DNA of 64,000 nucleotides from Methanobrevibacter sp. (lineage in GTDB: Archaea; Methanobacteriota; Methanobacteria; Methanobacteriales; Methanobacteriaceae): assembly GCF_015062985.1 (NCBI RefSeq), contig NZ_SUTI01000001.1, positions 81,900 through 145,899 on the forward strand, given 5' to 3'. The position numbers and the translations under genes are program-made. Positions 18,670 through 27,378 of this stretch are shown here, piece by piece (the first letter of the stretch is position 1; every line of letters begins with the position of its first letter). A model generated the notes under the pieces. It made no database searches and had not been told where the DNA came from. It saw only the letters and a list, made by a program, of their open reading frames with translations.

Positions 18670-19637
18670 TCTAACTTGTCCCACAATTTATTGAATGCCT
18701 GAATCGGAGTTACCTTTTCAATGATTACATCATAAACAAAATCAACGATGCAGCTTTCAACGGCGTTTTCAGTGCAGATATCCTTTATTGCCCTGATTGA
18801 GTTTTTGCCTTCAAATACTATTCCGCTTGCATTCTCATTGATGATGAGTCTTTGGCCGTAGAGGACTCCCAATGTATGATTTCTGCTTTCCTTTGATGTG
18901 GCTGTAAGTATCAGGTCTCCGAATCCGCAGTATTCGCGAACTGTCTGGGATTTGCCTCCGACCGATTCGATTATTCTTACAGTATCATTGAAACCCTTGG
19001 TCAGCACGGCAAACCTTGCATTTTCATTGATGTTGAGCCCCTCACATATTCCGTTGGCTATCGCATTGATGTTTTTCAGAATACCGCAAAGCTCGATTCC
19101 TTCCATATCATCTATTATCTTGACCTTGAACTGTTTGCTTTCAAGAATCTCCTTTACACGTCTTGAGCTTTCGATATCACTTGATGCAATGTTTGTGATG
19201 GACGGCAGGTTAAGCATTATTTCCGATGCAAAATTAGGTCCTGAGAGTGCAACGATGTTTTTGAACGGATATTCGGCAATTATCTTGGACATGGTTTTAA
19301 GGGAAGGATATTCTATCCCTTTTGCGGTAGTTACAAGAATCACATCATCTGCTAGAACTTTCTTCAAATCGTCCAATGTGGATCTGTAGGCGGATGATGG
19401 AATTGTGAGAAATATTACATCGCAGTCCTTCAAATCGCTGATGTCAAGGGTTGCACGGATATTGTCGTTCAGCTTGACGTTAGGATAATATTTGGTGTTA
19501 TAGCCCTTTGAGTTTATGTCATCGCAAAGATTTTCGTTTCTCAAAAGCAATATTACCTCATCAAGATTTTTACTAAGCTGCTGTGAAATCGCACTTCCGA
19601 ATGCACCAGCACCAATAACACCAACATTGAAACCCAT
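18666..19637 (-). CDS. gpsA: NAD(P)+-dependent glycerol-3-phosphate dehydrogenase
   Basis: 323 aa, normal GpsA length. N-terminal Rossmann motif GVIGAGAFGSA; LSGPNFASE; the catalytic Lys region ELCGILKNINAIANGICEGL and GFGDLILTATSKESRNHTLG are all typical. It reduces dihydroxyacetone phosphate to sn-glycerol-3-phosphate in the cytoplasm. Archaeal membrane lipids use the opposite isomer (sn-glycerol-1-phosphate), so a different sink for its product is expected; the coupled nucleotidyltransferase and CDP-glycerol polymerases fit. An AGAGGTG Shine-Dalgarno precedes the ATG. Confidence 0.9.
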   Translation of the reverse strand: MGFNVGVIGAGAFGSAISQQLSKNLDEVILLLRNENLCDDINSKGYNTKYYPNVKLNDNIRATLDISDLKDCDVIFLTIPSSAYRSTLDDLKKVLADDVILVTTAKGIEYPSLKTMSKIIAEYPFKNIVALSGPNFASEIMLNLPSITNIASSDIESSRRVKEILESKQFKVKIIDDMEGIELCGILKNINAIANGICEGLNINENARFAVLTKGFNDTVRIIESVGGKSQTVREYCGFGDLILTATSKESRNHTLGVLYGQRLIINENASGIVFEGKNSIRAIKDICTENAVESCIVDFVYDVIIEKVTPIQAFNKLWDKLE

Positions 19638-19682
19638 ATATGCACCTCTAATTAATATTATTGGAGAAAAAGAATAAAAATA

Positions 19683-19698
19683 TTTCCCTATCGGGAAA
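19683..19698 (-). terminator. Hairpin downstream of the GPx gene
   Basis: tttccc / gggaaa arms with a 4-nt loop followed on the minus strand by an AT tract with a five-T run, between the peroxidase stop and the gpsA promoter. Confidence 0.5.
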
Positions 19699-19712
19699 AA
19701 TGAAAAAAAGTA

Positions 19713-20252
19713 TTATAAAAGAGCTTTGATAGCTTCTTTTACATCATCTAAACTTTCGGTCGGTTCAAAGCGCTGGGTGACATTGCCCTGGCGGTCAACC
19801 AGAAACTTGGTGAAATTCCATTTGATGTCATCGTTGTCCTTGTAGTGCCTGTCCTTCATCTTGACGACAAGCTTAAGTTTGCCTGAACCTTCTCCGGTGA
19901 ATCCCTTAAATCCCTGTTCGCTTTTAAGGTATTCATATAACGGGGATGCATTTTCACCGTTCACATCAATTTTGTCGAAAATTGTATATGGAACCAGCCA
20001 TTTTGAGCGGCACACTTCAGTGATCTCTTCGGTTGTTCCGGGTGCCTGGCCTCCGAACTGGTTGCATGGGAAATCAAGAATCTCAAAACCCTGTTCGTTG
20101 AATTCATTGTAGATTTCGTTCAATTGTGTGTACTGCGGTGTGAAACCACATTTGGTTGCTGAATTTACTATTAAAAGTACTTTGTCTTTGTATTGGCTTA
20201 GGGAAACTGTGTTTCCATCACCGTCTTTTACTTCAAAATCATAAATTGACAT
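19713..20252 (-). CDS. Glutathione-peroxidase family thiol peroxidase
   Basis: 179 aa. Contains the family motifs VNSATKCGFTPQY (peroxidatic Cys about 35), FPCNQFGGQAPG (resolving-loop region) and WNFTKFLVDRQGNV. The active residue is Cys, not selenocysteine, as in microbial homologues that usually use thioredoxin rather than glutathione. It removes hydroperoxides in the cytoplasm. It is divergently placed from the CDF gene; the intervening 104 nt hold both promoters. Confidence 0.92.
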   Translation of the reverse strand: MSIYDFEVKDGDGNTVSLSQYKDKVLLIVNSATKCGFTPQYTQLNEIYNEFNEQGFEILDFPCNQFGGQAPGTTEEITEVCRSKWLVPYTIFDKIDVNGENASPLYEYLKSEQGFKGFTGEGSGKLKLVVKMKDRHYKDNDDIKWNFTKFLVDRQGNVTQRFEPTESLDDVKEAIKALL

Positions 20253-20356
20253 GGAAAATATCCTCCTTAAAGTTATTATTAAAATTGAATATATTTAAAA
20301 TTTTTTAAAATTCATATACAAATGATTTAAATTTATTGAAAAACATAAATTAAATC

Positions 20357-21448
20357 ATGTCAAGACAAGATAAAATAGTCAAAACAAGTATTATCGGCAT
20401 CGTTGTCAACCTTATCCTGGTTGCATTCAAGGCCACAATCGGAATACTTGTAAACTCAATTGCAATTACACTGGATGCAGTCAACAACCTCACTGATGCA
20501 CTGTCATCCATTATCACAATTATCGGGACAAAACTGGCCGGAAAGGCACCAGACAAGGACCATCCTTACGGATACGGACGTATTGAATATTTCTCATCTG
20601 TGATTATTGCAGCCATTGTCCTTTGGGCGGGAATCACTGCGCTTATGGAATCATGGCCTAAGATATTCCATCCGGACGTCACTTCATACACCACAGTTTC
20701 CCTCATTATCATCGCTGTGGCGGTTGCGGTCAAGTTCCTTCTTGGCCGGTATGTGAAAGGTGTAGGGGAGTCAATCAACTCACAGGCGCTTGTCGCATCC
20801 GGAAGCGATGCATTCTTTGATGCGATACTTTCCCTTTCAACACTGGTGGCGGCTATAATTTCAATATTCTTCCACATATCCCTTGAGGGAATACTGGGGG
20901 TCATAATCTCATTTGTAATCATAAAGGCAAGTATAGACATGCTGAGGGAAACCCTGGACAGCATGATCGGTGCAAGAATCGATTCTGAGCTTTCCCGAAA
21001 AATCAAGGATTCAATTCTTGAAGTGCCTGGAGTCTACGGCGCATATGACCTGACCCTTCACAACTACGGGCCTGAGGACATGCAGGGATCTGTCCACATT
21101 GAAGTGGATGACTCACTGACCGCACTTGAGATACATTCACTAACAAGAAGCATCGCCTATAAGATCTTTGAGGAGTTCTCCATCATACTGACCGTCGGCA
21201 TATATGCGCGAAACGAGAAGTACAAGGATATACGCAATGATTTGGAGATGATTGCATCAGAATACGAGGAAATTCTTGAAATCCATGGATTTCTGGTGTA
21301 TGAGGATAGAAATCTCGCCTCATTCGACATAATAGTCGACTTTGATGCGGACAGGGAAAAGGTTAAAAATGAGATAATTTCCAAAATCAAAGCCAAACAC
21401 CCTGAATTCGACTATATAATTATTGACGACTATGATGTGTCAGATTAA
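20357..21448 (+). CDS. Cation diffusion facilitator metal exporter
   Basis: 363 aa: six membrane helices then a cytoplasmic metallochaperone-like domain and an additional C-terminal unit of about 75 residues. Helix 2 has DAVNNLTD, followed by the signature KAPDKDHPYGYGR (the second His of the usual HPFGHGR is Tyr here). Helix 5 has SDAFFD. Expected to export Zn2+ or another divalent metal by proton exchange. A TATA-like tttaaattta about 26 nt before the ATG and no Shine-Dalgarno point to a leaderless message. Confidence 0.9.
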   Translation: MSRQDKIVKTSIIGIVVNLILVAFKATIGILVNSIAITLDAVNNLTDALSSIITIIGTKLAGKAPDKDHPYGYGRIEYFSSVIIAAIVLWAGITALMESWPKIFHPDVTSYTTVSLIIIAVAVAVKFLLGRYVKGVGESINSQALVASGSDAFFDAILSLSTLVAAIISIFFHISLEGILGVIISFVIIKASIDMLRETLDSMIGARIDSELSRKIKDSILEVPGVYGAYDLTLHNYGPEDMQGSVHIEVDDSLTALEIHSLTRSIAYKIFEEFSIILTVGIYARNEKYKDIRNDLEMIASEYEEILEIHGFLVYEDRNLASFDIIVDFDADREKVKNEIISKIKAKHPEFDYIIIDDYDVSD

Positions 21449-21488
21449 TATAGTAGTTGATTTAAATATTAAATATAAGGTGTAAATC

Positions 21489-21851
21489 ATGAAAACTCAA
21501 AACATAATTTTGATTGCAATTGCAATACTTGTTGTTGCATTGGTTGGCGTTGCTGCATACAGCATGATGAACAATCATTCACCTCTTGACTTGAATGCAA
21601 CCAACAACAACACAACAAAATTCATTAATATCGGCACCATAAATGCAAACGACACCAATAAGACTGTAGGTGACAATTCACCACGCAATGTGACAAATGT
21701 TACCAACAATACAACAACATACAAAGTATATGTGCCTCAAACTGATTCATATGTATCCGTTATCGGTGAAAAATATGATGATGCCGTAAACAGATGGTAC
21801 ACTTACGATGTTGATGGTGTAAGATATTACAACACAAGAATTAATCATTAA
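21489..21851 (+). CDS. Small anchored Asn/Thr-rich protein
   Basis: 120 aa. N-terminal anchor IILIAIAILVVALVGVAAYSM (residues 6-26) then an Asn/Thr-rich low-complexity linker of about 55 residues and a small Tyr-rich C-terminal part. Many Asn-x-Thr sites suggest an external, possibly N-glycosylated protein. AAGGTGT precedes the ATG. Function unknown. Confidence 0.7.
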   Translation: MKTQNIILIAIAILVVALVGVAAYSMMNNHSPLDLNATNNNTTKFINIGTINANDTNKTVGDNSPRNVTNVTNNTTTYKVYVPQTDSYVSVIGEKYDDAVNRWYTYDVDGVRYYNTRINH

Positions 21852-21868
21852 TTCTTTTTTTCTTTTTT
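21852..21868. terminator. Shared T-rich terminator between convergent genes
   Basis: attctttttttctttttt follows the 21489 gene directly, and the mirror A-run lies at the end of the minus-strand gene at 21869. Confidence 0.45.
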
Positions 21869-22162
21869 TTATTTCAAAAATACGGCGCTTATAAGATTAT
21901 CCCTGTATGTGGTATCGTCCCTGAGCGATTCTATGTGATGGATGACGTTGAGTTTCAAATCTTCAAGCTTTATTCTGGTTTCAATGTCTTTGAAGTCAAC
22001 CTCAAAATGCAGGACGTAGCGGATTTCCATATCATGGTCAAAGATGCTCCAGGTCGGGCCGTTAATGTCGAGAAACCTTATTGACCACCTTGACATGACC
22101 CTGTTGATTTTTGAGGTGGTTTCCTCCACATCAAAATCTGAATAAAGAAAAATTTCCATCAT
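21869..22162 (-). CDS. Hypothetical protein
   Basis: 97 aa with alternating beta strands and helices (EIFLYSDFDVEETTSKINRVM...IRYVLHFEVDFKDIETRIKL). No cysteine motif or membrane part. Its ATG overlaps the previous gene's stop as ATGA, so it is translationally coupled to the 110-aa gene and was probably made to work with it. Confidence 0.65.
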   Translation of the reverse strand: MMEIFLYSDFDVEETTSKINRVMSRWSIRFLDINGPTWSIFDHDMEIRYVLHFEVDFKDIETRIKLEDLKLNVIHHIESLRDDTTYRDNLISAVFLK

Positions 22163-22491
22163 TGATACAAATCCTCTGATCCCATTTGAGGTATTTCGAT
22201 TTCAATGTCCTGCTTGTTGAATACTCCGAAAGCTGTCAGTTCCTTTTTGAGAATTGACATTGACTGTGAAACTTCCTCGTTTTCCAATGAGATTATTGCA
22301 ACATTAAGCCAGTTTTCATCTTCAGAAAGATAGATGCAAGGCTCAAAGAGCTGGAATTTTGAAATAAGTGTTAAAAGAAGTTCGTTTACATCGGCCTGTT
22401 TGCCTGTGTGTTCATAGTTCAGTTGTATAATTCTTTCCTTGATGTTCATGGTATTCAATATGTTTTCAAGATATTTAAAAATAGGTTTCAT
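22159..22491 (-). CDS. Hypothetical protein
   Basis: 110 aa, acidic, mixed helix/strand, no recognised motif. It overlaps the metallopeptidase-like gene by 17 nt upstream and the 97-aa gene by 4 nt downstream, so three genes are coupled. AAGGA precedes the ATG. Confidence 0.65.
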   Translation of the reverse strand: MKPIFKYLENILNTMNIKERIIQLNYEHTGKQADVNELLLTLISKFQLFEPCIYLSEDENWLNVAIISLENEEVSQSMSILKKELTAFGVFNKQDIEIEIPQMGSEDLYQ

Positions 22492-23611
22492 ATTCCTTAA
22501 GCTTAGCTATATTTTGTGAGGCCATCTCAAAGCCTTCAGATATGACAAGCCATATTGCCTTTAGAAAGCCGTCTCTTGTGAGCCTGTCGCAGTTTTCAAG
22601 GGCAAGCATCCTGTAATTAGGGCTTTCGGTGACTTCATCCAAAAAGAGTTCATTGATGTCTGATCTCATGTCATCGTCCAGGTATGATTCAAGAATCTCC
22701 TTTATGGATATGGCAAAGGTGTTTCCGATTGATTTTGTTATTTCGATTTCATCCGGACCCATCTCTCCGTCAAGGGATTTTTCAATCTGTATGAATGATG
22801 AGTAGTCCTGATAGCCGTATACGGTAAACCTTCCCTCTGTTGTGTGTGCTGCATATTCATCAATAAGGCGTGTGAAGGGTGAATAGGACATTATGAATAC
22901 TGCAATGGATTGCATCAAAGAGTTTTTGGAGCAGTCAAGCACTGTGCATAATATCTGGGTGACTATTTCATTTAAAATAAAGTGTGAGATTTCATGAATG
23001 AGGGTTGTTATCTGAAGGGATCTTGTTAGCCTGTCGTCTATTGTGATTCGGTTGAACTTGAAGTATCCCAGTTCAGCTCCGTATGACTTGTAGTCGACTT
23101 CGACAAATGACTTTGAATAGAGAAGCACCTTGTCGGTGATGCTCAGCTCATCGAGAAGGATTTCATTCTCCTTTATGAGGCTGTCGAATGTTTGAATTGA
23201 TGATTGTCTGATGTTTCTGATGATTGCGTTATAGTCCCTTATCTTGAAGTCGAATCCGTCAATCATTTCAAAGTTTTCGCGGGAAAATATCTCATCAAAA
23301 TCAGTGTATTCCATTGATTTGGTGAAGTTGAATTCAGGATGGGATTCTATCAGCTTTACGTCAATATCCTTTATTGTTTTGAGGCTGACAAGACAGTCCG
23401 GGCAGAAGTTTTCCTCCTGCGGAAATTTACGGTGGCATTTCGGACAGTATTTTGTCTGTTCAATGGCGTCATAATAAGAATAATCCGCTGAATAGTCAAG
23501 CTGATTCAGCATCAAACTTTTTATGGATTCCTTTTGTAGCGCTTCACCAACCAATAATTTCTTTTCAGCATCCACCCTGCAATAGGTTGAAAGATCTCTT
23601 ATGCTTATCAT
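22475..23611 (-). CDS. Zinc-ribbon protein with HExxH metallopeptidase-like domain
   Basis: 378 aa. A zinc ribbon (CPKCHRKFPQEENFCPDC, about 56-73) is followed by a long domain with HEISHFILNE (about residues 199-208), the HExxH zinc-protease motif, and further on DEYAAH, a possible third ligand region as in gluzincins. No signal or membrane segment, so it would be cytosolic. A protease role is inference; partner genes of 110 and 97 aa follow immediately. Another possibility is a zinc-dependent structural domain. Confidence 0.65.
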   Translation of the reverse strand: MISIRDLSTYCRVDAEKKLLVGEALQKESIKSLMLNQLDYSADYSYYDAIEQTKYCPKCHRKFPQEENFCPDCLVSLKTIKDIDVKLIESHPEFNFTKSMEYTDFDEIFSRENFEMIDGFDFKIRDYNAIIRNIRQSSIQTFDSLIKENEILLDELSITDKVLLYSKSFVEVDYKSYGAELGYFKFNRITIDDRLTRSLQITTLIHEISHFILNEIVTQILCTVLDCSKNSLMQSIAVFIMSYSPFTRLIDEYAAHTTEGRFTVYGYQDYSSFIQIEKSLDGEMGPDEIEITKSIGNTFAISIKEILESYLDDDMRSDINELFLDEVTESPNYRMLALENCDRLTRDGFLKAIWLVISEGFEMASQNIAKLKEYETYF

Positions 23612-23619
23612 GGTTTAAC

Positions 23620-23955
23620 CTAACTAGCGATGATGATAAAGTTCAATACCCAAACCGCAATGGCCACTATCAATACAAATATTCCATGTCTTTTGGCTTT
23701 TTGCGAGTCATTGCGGGTTGCGAGATAAATGCCAATAATCAAACCTATCAACGGAATGAGAAATGCAAATACATAACCCAGAACTATAGCTGCAGTGTGG
23801 CTTTTTTCAACGACCGGAACACTGTAAGGCTGACTGTAGCCGGTTTGCTGCGTATTGTTGTTGAAGTTTATATTTTCCAGGCTTTTGCCGCAGCTTTTGC
23901 AGAATTTCGCTTCATCAACCAGTGCTTCACCACAGAACGGACAGAATTTTGTCAT
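23620..23955 (-). CDS. Small zinc-ribbon membrane protein
   Basis: 111 aa. FCPFCGEALVDEAKFCKSCGKSL (residues 4-26) is a zinc ribbon; two hydrophobic helices (about 60-80 and 92-110) follow a Tyr/Asn/Gln-rich linker. Similar to widespread zinc-ribbon plus membrane proteins of unknown role. It lies 8 nt ahead of the metallopeptidase-like gene. Confidence 0.75.
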   Translation of the reverse strand: MTKFCPFCGEALVDEAKFCKSCGKSLENINFNNNTQQTGYSQPYSVPVVEKSHTAAIVLGYVFAFLIPLIGLIIGIYLATRNDSQKAKRHGIFVLIVAIAVWVLNFIIIAS

Positions 23956-24185
23956 CTTATCACCTTTTTTCTAATCTCATCTACATATCAATAATCAATT
24001 ATTTCTCAAATCATCTATCAATTGGTTAAATTGAAGTTATCATTAATCAAATCAATATTTTTATCATAACATGTTGAATTATTAACTGGAATTTCATTAT
24101 TTATGGCAGTTAATTTTTCCGGGAAAAATAACGATTTCCACAATAATATTTATTGCGAACATGATATTATAATTTTGTGATAAAA

Positions 24186-25076
24186 TCAGATTTCAAAGAT
24201 ATAGAATATTGATTCGAATAGCCTCTCGTCATTGGCATACCTTTCAAAGCCCAGGGAATATTTAAGAAGAACGTTTCTCGGAATCAGTACATTGTCCGTT
24301 TCGGGGTTGATGATGAGCCCGTCCATATCCTCGGTGAGGAGAAAATTCACCAGTGTGGCAAGGTTTACAATCTGGGAGTATTTGTTTTTTGGTGTTGAAA
24401 TCGCCTGCATTTTCTCATCAGATGTGAATACCGTTGCATAGCTTCCGCCGACATTGTCGGTGTACATTGATGCAACCGGTCCCCTTTCCTTAAGCGATAT
24501 GATATCTCCGTGAAGCTTCAAATCTGAAAGCATCAGCCCAAGAAGCCTTGAGCCGGCCATCCTCTCGAAAAGCCCCTCATAATCACCAATGTTTTTAGGG
24601 TTTGAGATGAAATCCTCAAGGTCTGTGTTGTCGATTGACTTTTTCAAATCAATAAGTTCCTCGGGAGTGTAGGGGTTGTTTGTAAAAAAATTGGTCTTTG
24701 GTATATTTGTAATTGCCAAAATGAACTCCTTTTTAAAGAGGTATTTTTCAGAAGCAGGATTGAGGATGTATCCTTCAATGTCAGTGGTCTTCAGGATATT
24801 CTGATAGAGCTCGAAGGAATTTTGAAGAATCTGAATGCCTTCAGCAGATTTGTAGAACTTATGGAATTCATCAATATCTGTGAACAGCGGTGTGATTTTG
24901 GATTCCTCATCCTCATATATTATGAAATTCAGGGTATTGTCCTGCCTTTTTGCAGGAATATAAAGGTTTGAATACCTGAATTCATTTATGAGGCGAAAAG
25001 TGAGCTCTTCGCTCAGCACATTGTCGTTTGAATAGATGTCCTCAACTACGTTTCTCAGGTGTTTGTGGTTTGTCAT
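24186..25076 (-). CDS. Tandem SseB-like domain protein (copy 1)
   Basis: 296 aa made of two SseB-N-like units. Unit 1: ITPLFTDIDEFHKF...DIEGYILNPASEKYLFKKE. Unit 2 begins with the linker LKKSIDNTDLEDFISNPKNI, then ATVFTSDEKM, TPKNKYSQIVN and DMDGLIINPETDNVLIPRNVLLKY. FTxxDEF and DGxIxNP are the family landmarks. No membrane segment. SseB domains are of uncertain function. It is one of seven paralogues in this window. Downstream end of a co-directional run with the 205-aa and secreted genes. Confidence 0.75.
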   Translation of the reverse strand: MTNHKHLRNVVEDIYSNDNVLSEELTFRLINEFRYSNLYIPAKRQDNTLNFIIYEDEESKITPLFTDIDEFHKFYKSAEGIQILQNSFELYQNILKTTDIEGYILNPASEKYLFKKEFILAITNIPKTNFFTNNPYTPEELIDLKKSIDNTDLEDFISNPKNIGDYEGLFERMAGSRLLGLMLSDLKLHGDIISLKERGPVASMYTDNVGGSYATVFTSDEKMQAISTPKNKYSQIVNLATLVNFLLTEDMDGLIINPETDNVLIPRNVLLKYSLGFERYANDERLFESIFYIFEI

Positions 25077-25094
25077 CAGTTCTAGATTTGTCGA

Positions 25095-25712
25095 TTATTT
25101 GTTATAATACTTATCCATCTTCTCGGAAATTGCTGTTTTCAGGGCCTTTGCGTTATATGTCCTGCAGCCCAAAGCGCTATCCTTGAGTGTGATGACCAGA
25201 AGCTCGTCGGTTTCGTTCTTTTCAATTCCGACGTATTTTATTTCATCAAAATGAAGCGTGAATCTTCCTGAGATGACCAGTTCCTCATCAAGGAGTACCA
25301 GTTCTGTTGAAACCCATGTGATGTCATCGTAATTTTTGGCAATAATGCTTCCTATCAATGCTCCGGCGCCTGCAAGAACTAGACCTTTTCCCAAGGTGGA
25401 GCCTATCAGTCCCACGGTTGCGGCAGTGCCGATGATTCCCTTTGCACTTCCCAAAACATCAGGTGAAAGTATGTTGGTGAGGGTTTCCTTTGATTTGGAA
25501 TTGACCGGAAACTCGACGCGTGACTTGCCGTTTTTTCTTATATATTCAAGGGACTCCTCATATCCCTTTTGAGGAAAGGTGTTAGCTTCCTTTTCAGGAA
25601 AGATCATGTTGGCTGTGTCTTCCACAATGCCTTTTGTAAACTTGATGGTGTCTTTGATTGGGTTTTTCCTGTCTTCTTTTGCTTTGATTCTGATTGGAAT
25701 TTCATCGCTCAT
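25095..25712 (-). CDS. Glycine-zipper protein with PH-like C-terminal domain
   Basis: 205 aa. N-terminal charged half, then a glycine/alanine-rich hydrophobic stretch (GIIGTAATVGLIGSTLGKGLVLAGAGALIG, partly listed here; about residues 90-120) resembling a glycine zipper, and a C-terminal beta-rich part (LVLLDEELVISGRFTLHF.. ) like bacterial PH-type domains. The mid segment may insert in membranes. GGTGAT precedes the ATG. Function unknown. Confidence 0.6.
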   Translation of the reverse strand: MSDEIPIRIKAKEDRKNPIKDTIKFTKGIVEDTANMIFPEKEANTFPQKGYEESLEYIRKNGKSRVEFPVNSKSKETLTNILSPDVLGSAKGIIGTAATVGLIGSTLGKGLVLAGAGALIGSIIAKNYDDITWVSTELVLLDEELVISGRFTLHFDEIKYVGIEKNETDELLVITLKDSALGCRTYNAKALKTAISEKMDKYYNK

Positions 25713-25720
25713 GTTATCAC

Positions 25721-26317
25721 CTAAAATATTTTTCCGATTCCGATACCGTTTGTTCCGACGGTTACAAAGGTATGTGATGAATCGTCTTTCGGATAGTCTA
25801 AACTCTGAGATTCGATTGCGTGTATTATCTTATAATTTTGATATTCTTCATTAAGTTTGTGATAGAATTCGTCATGGCTGTATTTTGAATCTGATGCGCT
25901 TTTTACTACTTCCCTGATGGCCGGTGTGATGTTGTGGCCAATCCAGTTGATATAGTAGAACTCCTCTCCTGCGGAAAACCAGAGGATTGAATTGTTGGTT
26001 GAGTCCTTCCTGTCATGATATGTGAAGTGGACTGCGTCATGGCCTTCAACAGTCACCTTCCTTTCGGGATACTTTTCAAGGAAGTATCCGTAGAGGCTCA
26101 TGATGTTTGGATTGACGTATCTGATTGTGAAAACGTCAATGTCCTCATCGTATTCGTACATGTTGAAGTCTGAACTGTATGGGTTTTCATATTCCGGAGG
26201 AATCCTGAAGCTTTCATATCCCACATTCACCGTGCTCCAGTTTGATGAATCGATGGCGCCTGCGGCATTCATCAGGATGAGGAGTGCCACTAATGCCATC
26301 AGAGTTTTCTTGATCAT
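25721..26317 (-). CDS. Secreted protein of unknown function
   Basis: 198 aa with a signal peptide (LMALVALLILMNAAGA, cut expected near residue 20) and a mixed domain ending without an anchor. The part VEGHDAVHFTYHD..STNNSILWFSAGEEFYYI resembles the secreted paralogues at 57209 and 59665, which also sit beside SseB-like genes. It lies 5 nt after the ZR-membrane gene. Confidence 0.65.
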   Translation of the reverse strand: MIKKTLMALVALLILMNAAGAIDSSNWSTVNVGYESFRIPPEYENPYSSDFNMYEYDEDIDVFTIRYVNPNIMSLYGYFLEKYPERKVTVEGHDAVHFTYHDRKDSTNNSILWFSAGEEFYYINWIGHNITPAIREVVKSASDSKYSHDEFYHKLNEEYQNYKIIHAIESQSLDYPKDDSSHTFVTVGTNGIGIGKIF

Positions 26318-26322
26318 TTTAA

Positions 26323-27378
26323 TCAGTAGTCTTTAACTGAATCTATAATGTTGTCGAAATCATGTAGGAAGTCTGAAACGTTGTCGTTTTCGTCTTCACC
26401 GTTGAGGCTTAAAACCAGCTCGTTTACAAGCTCGTCCATCTTGGCGACAAGGGATTCAAGAATATCCATTCTGGAGTTGATTTCCCTGTCTATCTTTTCG
26501 CTGTCGTCTGTCGCCAGGTCAAGAATGTTTGATACCGCTTCGGCGTGGTGGGCAAACATCCTGTTTGAGTTTTCAACGGAGGCCATGAACCTGTCATAGG
26601 TCAGTTGCGGCGGTTCAAAACGTTTTTCAATCAGTTTTCTTGCATTTTTCTCCTTGATTTCATACATTATCTTCAGTTCGCTGAGTCTTGTTCTGTACTT
26701 GTCGAACTCATGGATGCTGTTTTGCGGCTCGACCTTCACTTCCTTTTTTGGCCTTTCAGGCTGTGTGCTTTCAATGATTTCCTTGACCGGCTCTGAAGTG
26801 GTAATCCTGTGGATTCCATATCCCACAAAGAATGCCGGGGTTGCAAATACCAGTCCGAACACGATCAGTGAAAACAGAATAGGTTTGCTGAACATTGTCC
26901 CGATGGAAGCGAAAAGCAAGAATATTAAAACAGTGATTATCTTTGTTTTTGACGGTGTGAACTCGCCTGTGGTCTTGTCCTGCCAGTAGAAGAAGAGATG
27001 CTTCAGGTCAGGAATGAGGCCGTAATTGTTGTTTTCGGCAATGGCCTTAGGCAAGTGGTCATGTCCTATGATTTTGTGGATGGAATATCCGATTGCATAT
27101 ACCAGCGCAGCAATTACCGCTGCAAAGAAAATCACAGCAGGTGATTCCAGTACGAATGTCATGAAGAGCAGAAATACCAGAATCGCAGCAATCTTTGATT
27201 TTGACAGTATATAGTAGCTGTCCTGATAGTTGTAGAACAGCCTGTAGACAAGACTGTTGTTGGGCCTTGTTATTTCATATACATTTCGAAATGATGTTGA
27301 CTTGCACTTTGGACAGAAGTTTGCAGTGCCGCTTACCTTGTTTCCGCAATTATTACAAATTTTATCAGTCATTTTCAT
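26323..27378 (-). CDS. Zinc-ribbon protein with duplicated membrane hairpin and coiled coil
   Basis: 351 aa. Zinc ribbon CNNCG...CPKC (about 8-26), then two similar segments SKSKIAAILVFLLF... and SKTKIITVLIFLLF... (about 60-105 and 142-190), each a pair of membrane helices ending GYxIHxI, an internal duplication. The C-terminal 150 residues are charged helical coiled coil. ATG 27378 is in frame after a TTG; it overlaps the end of the AAA+ gene. Probably a membrane scaffold. Confidence 0.65.
   Translation of the reverse strand: MKMTDKICNNCGNKVSGTANFCPKCKSTSFRNVYEITRPNNSLVYRLFYNYQDSYYILSKSKIAAILVFLLFMTFVLESPAVIFFAAVIAALVYAIGYSIHKIIGHDHLPKAIAENNNYGLIPDLKHLFFYWQDKTTGEFTPSKTKIITVLIFLLFASIGTMFSKPILFSLIVFGLVFATPAFFVGYGIHRITTSEPVKEIIESTQPERPKKEVKVEPQNSIHEFDKYRTRLSELKIMYEIKEKNARKLIEKRFEPPQLTYDRFMASVENSNRMFAHHAEAVSNILDLATDDSEKIDREINSRMDILESLVAKMDELVNELVLSLNGEDENDNVSDFLHDFDNIIDSVKDY

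Noticed and set aside
23452..23994. 180-aa plus-strand ORF
   Set aside because: Antisense to a zinc-ribbon membrane gene and a metallopeptidase-like gene with clear motifs; no ribosome site.
24113..24129. atttttcc-g-ggaaaaat inverted repeat as terminator
   Set aside because: No T-run follows on either strand; kept only as a possible site near a promoter.
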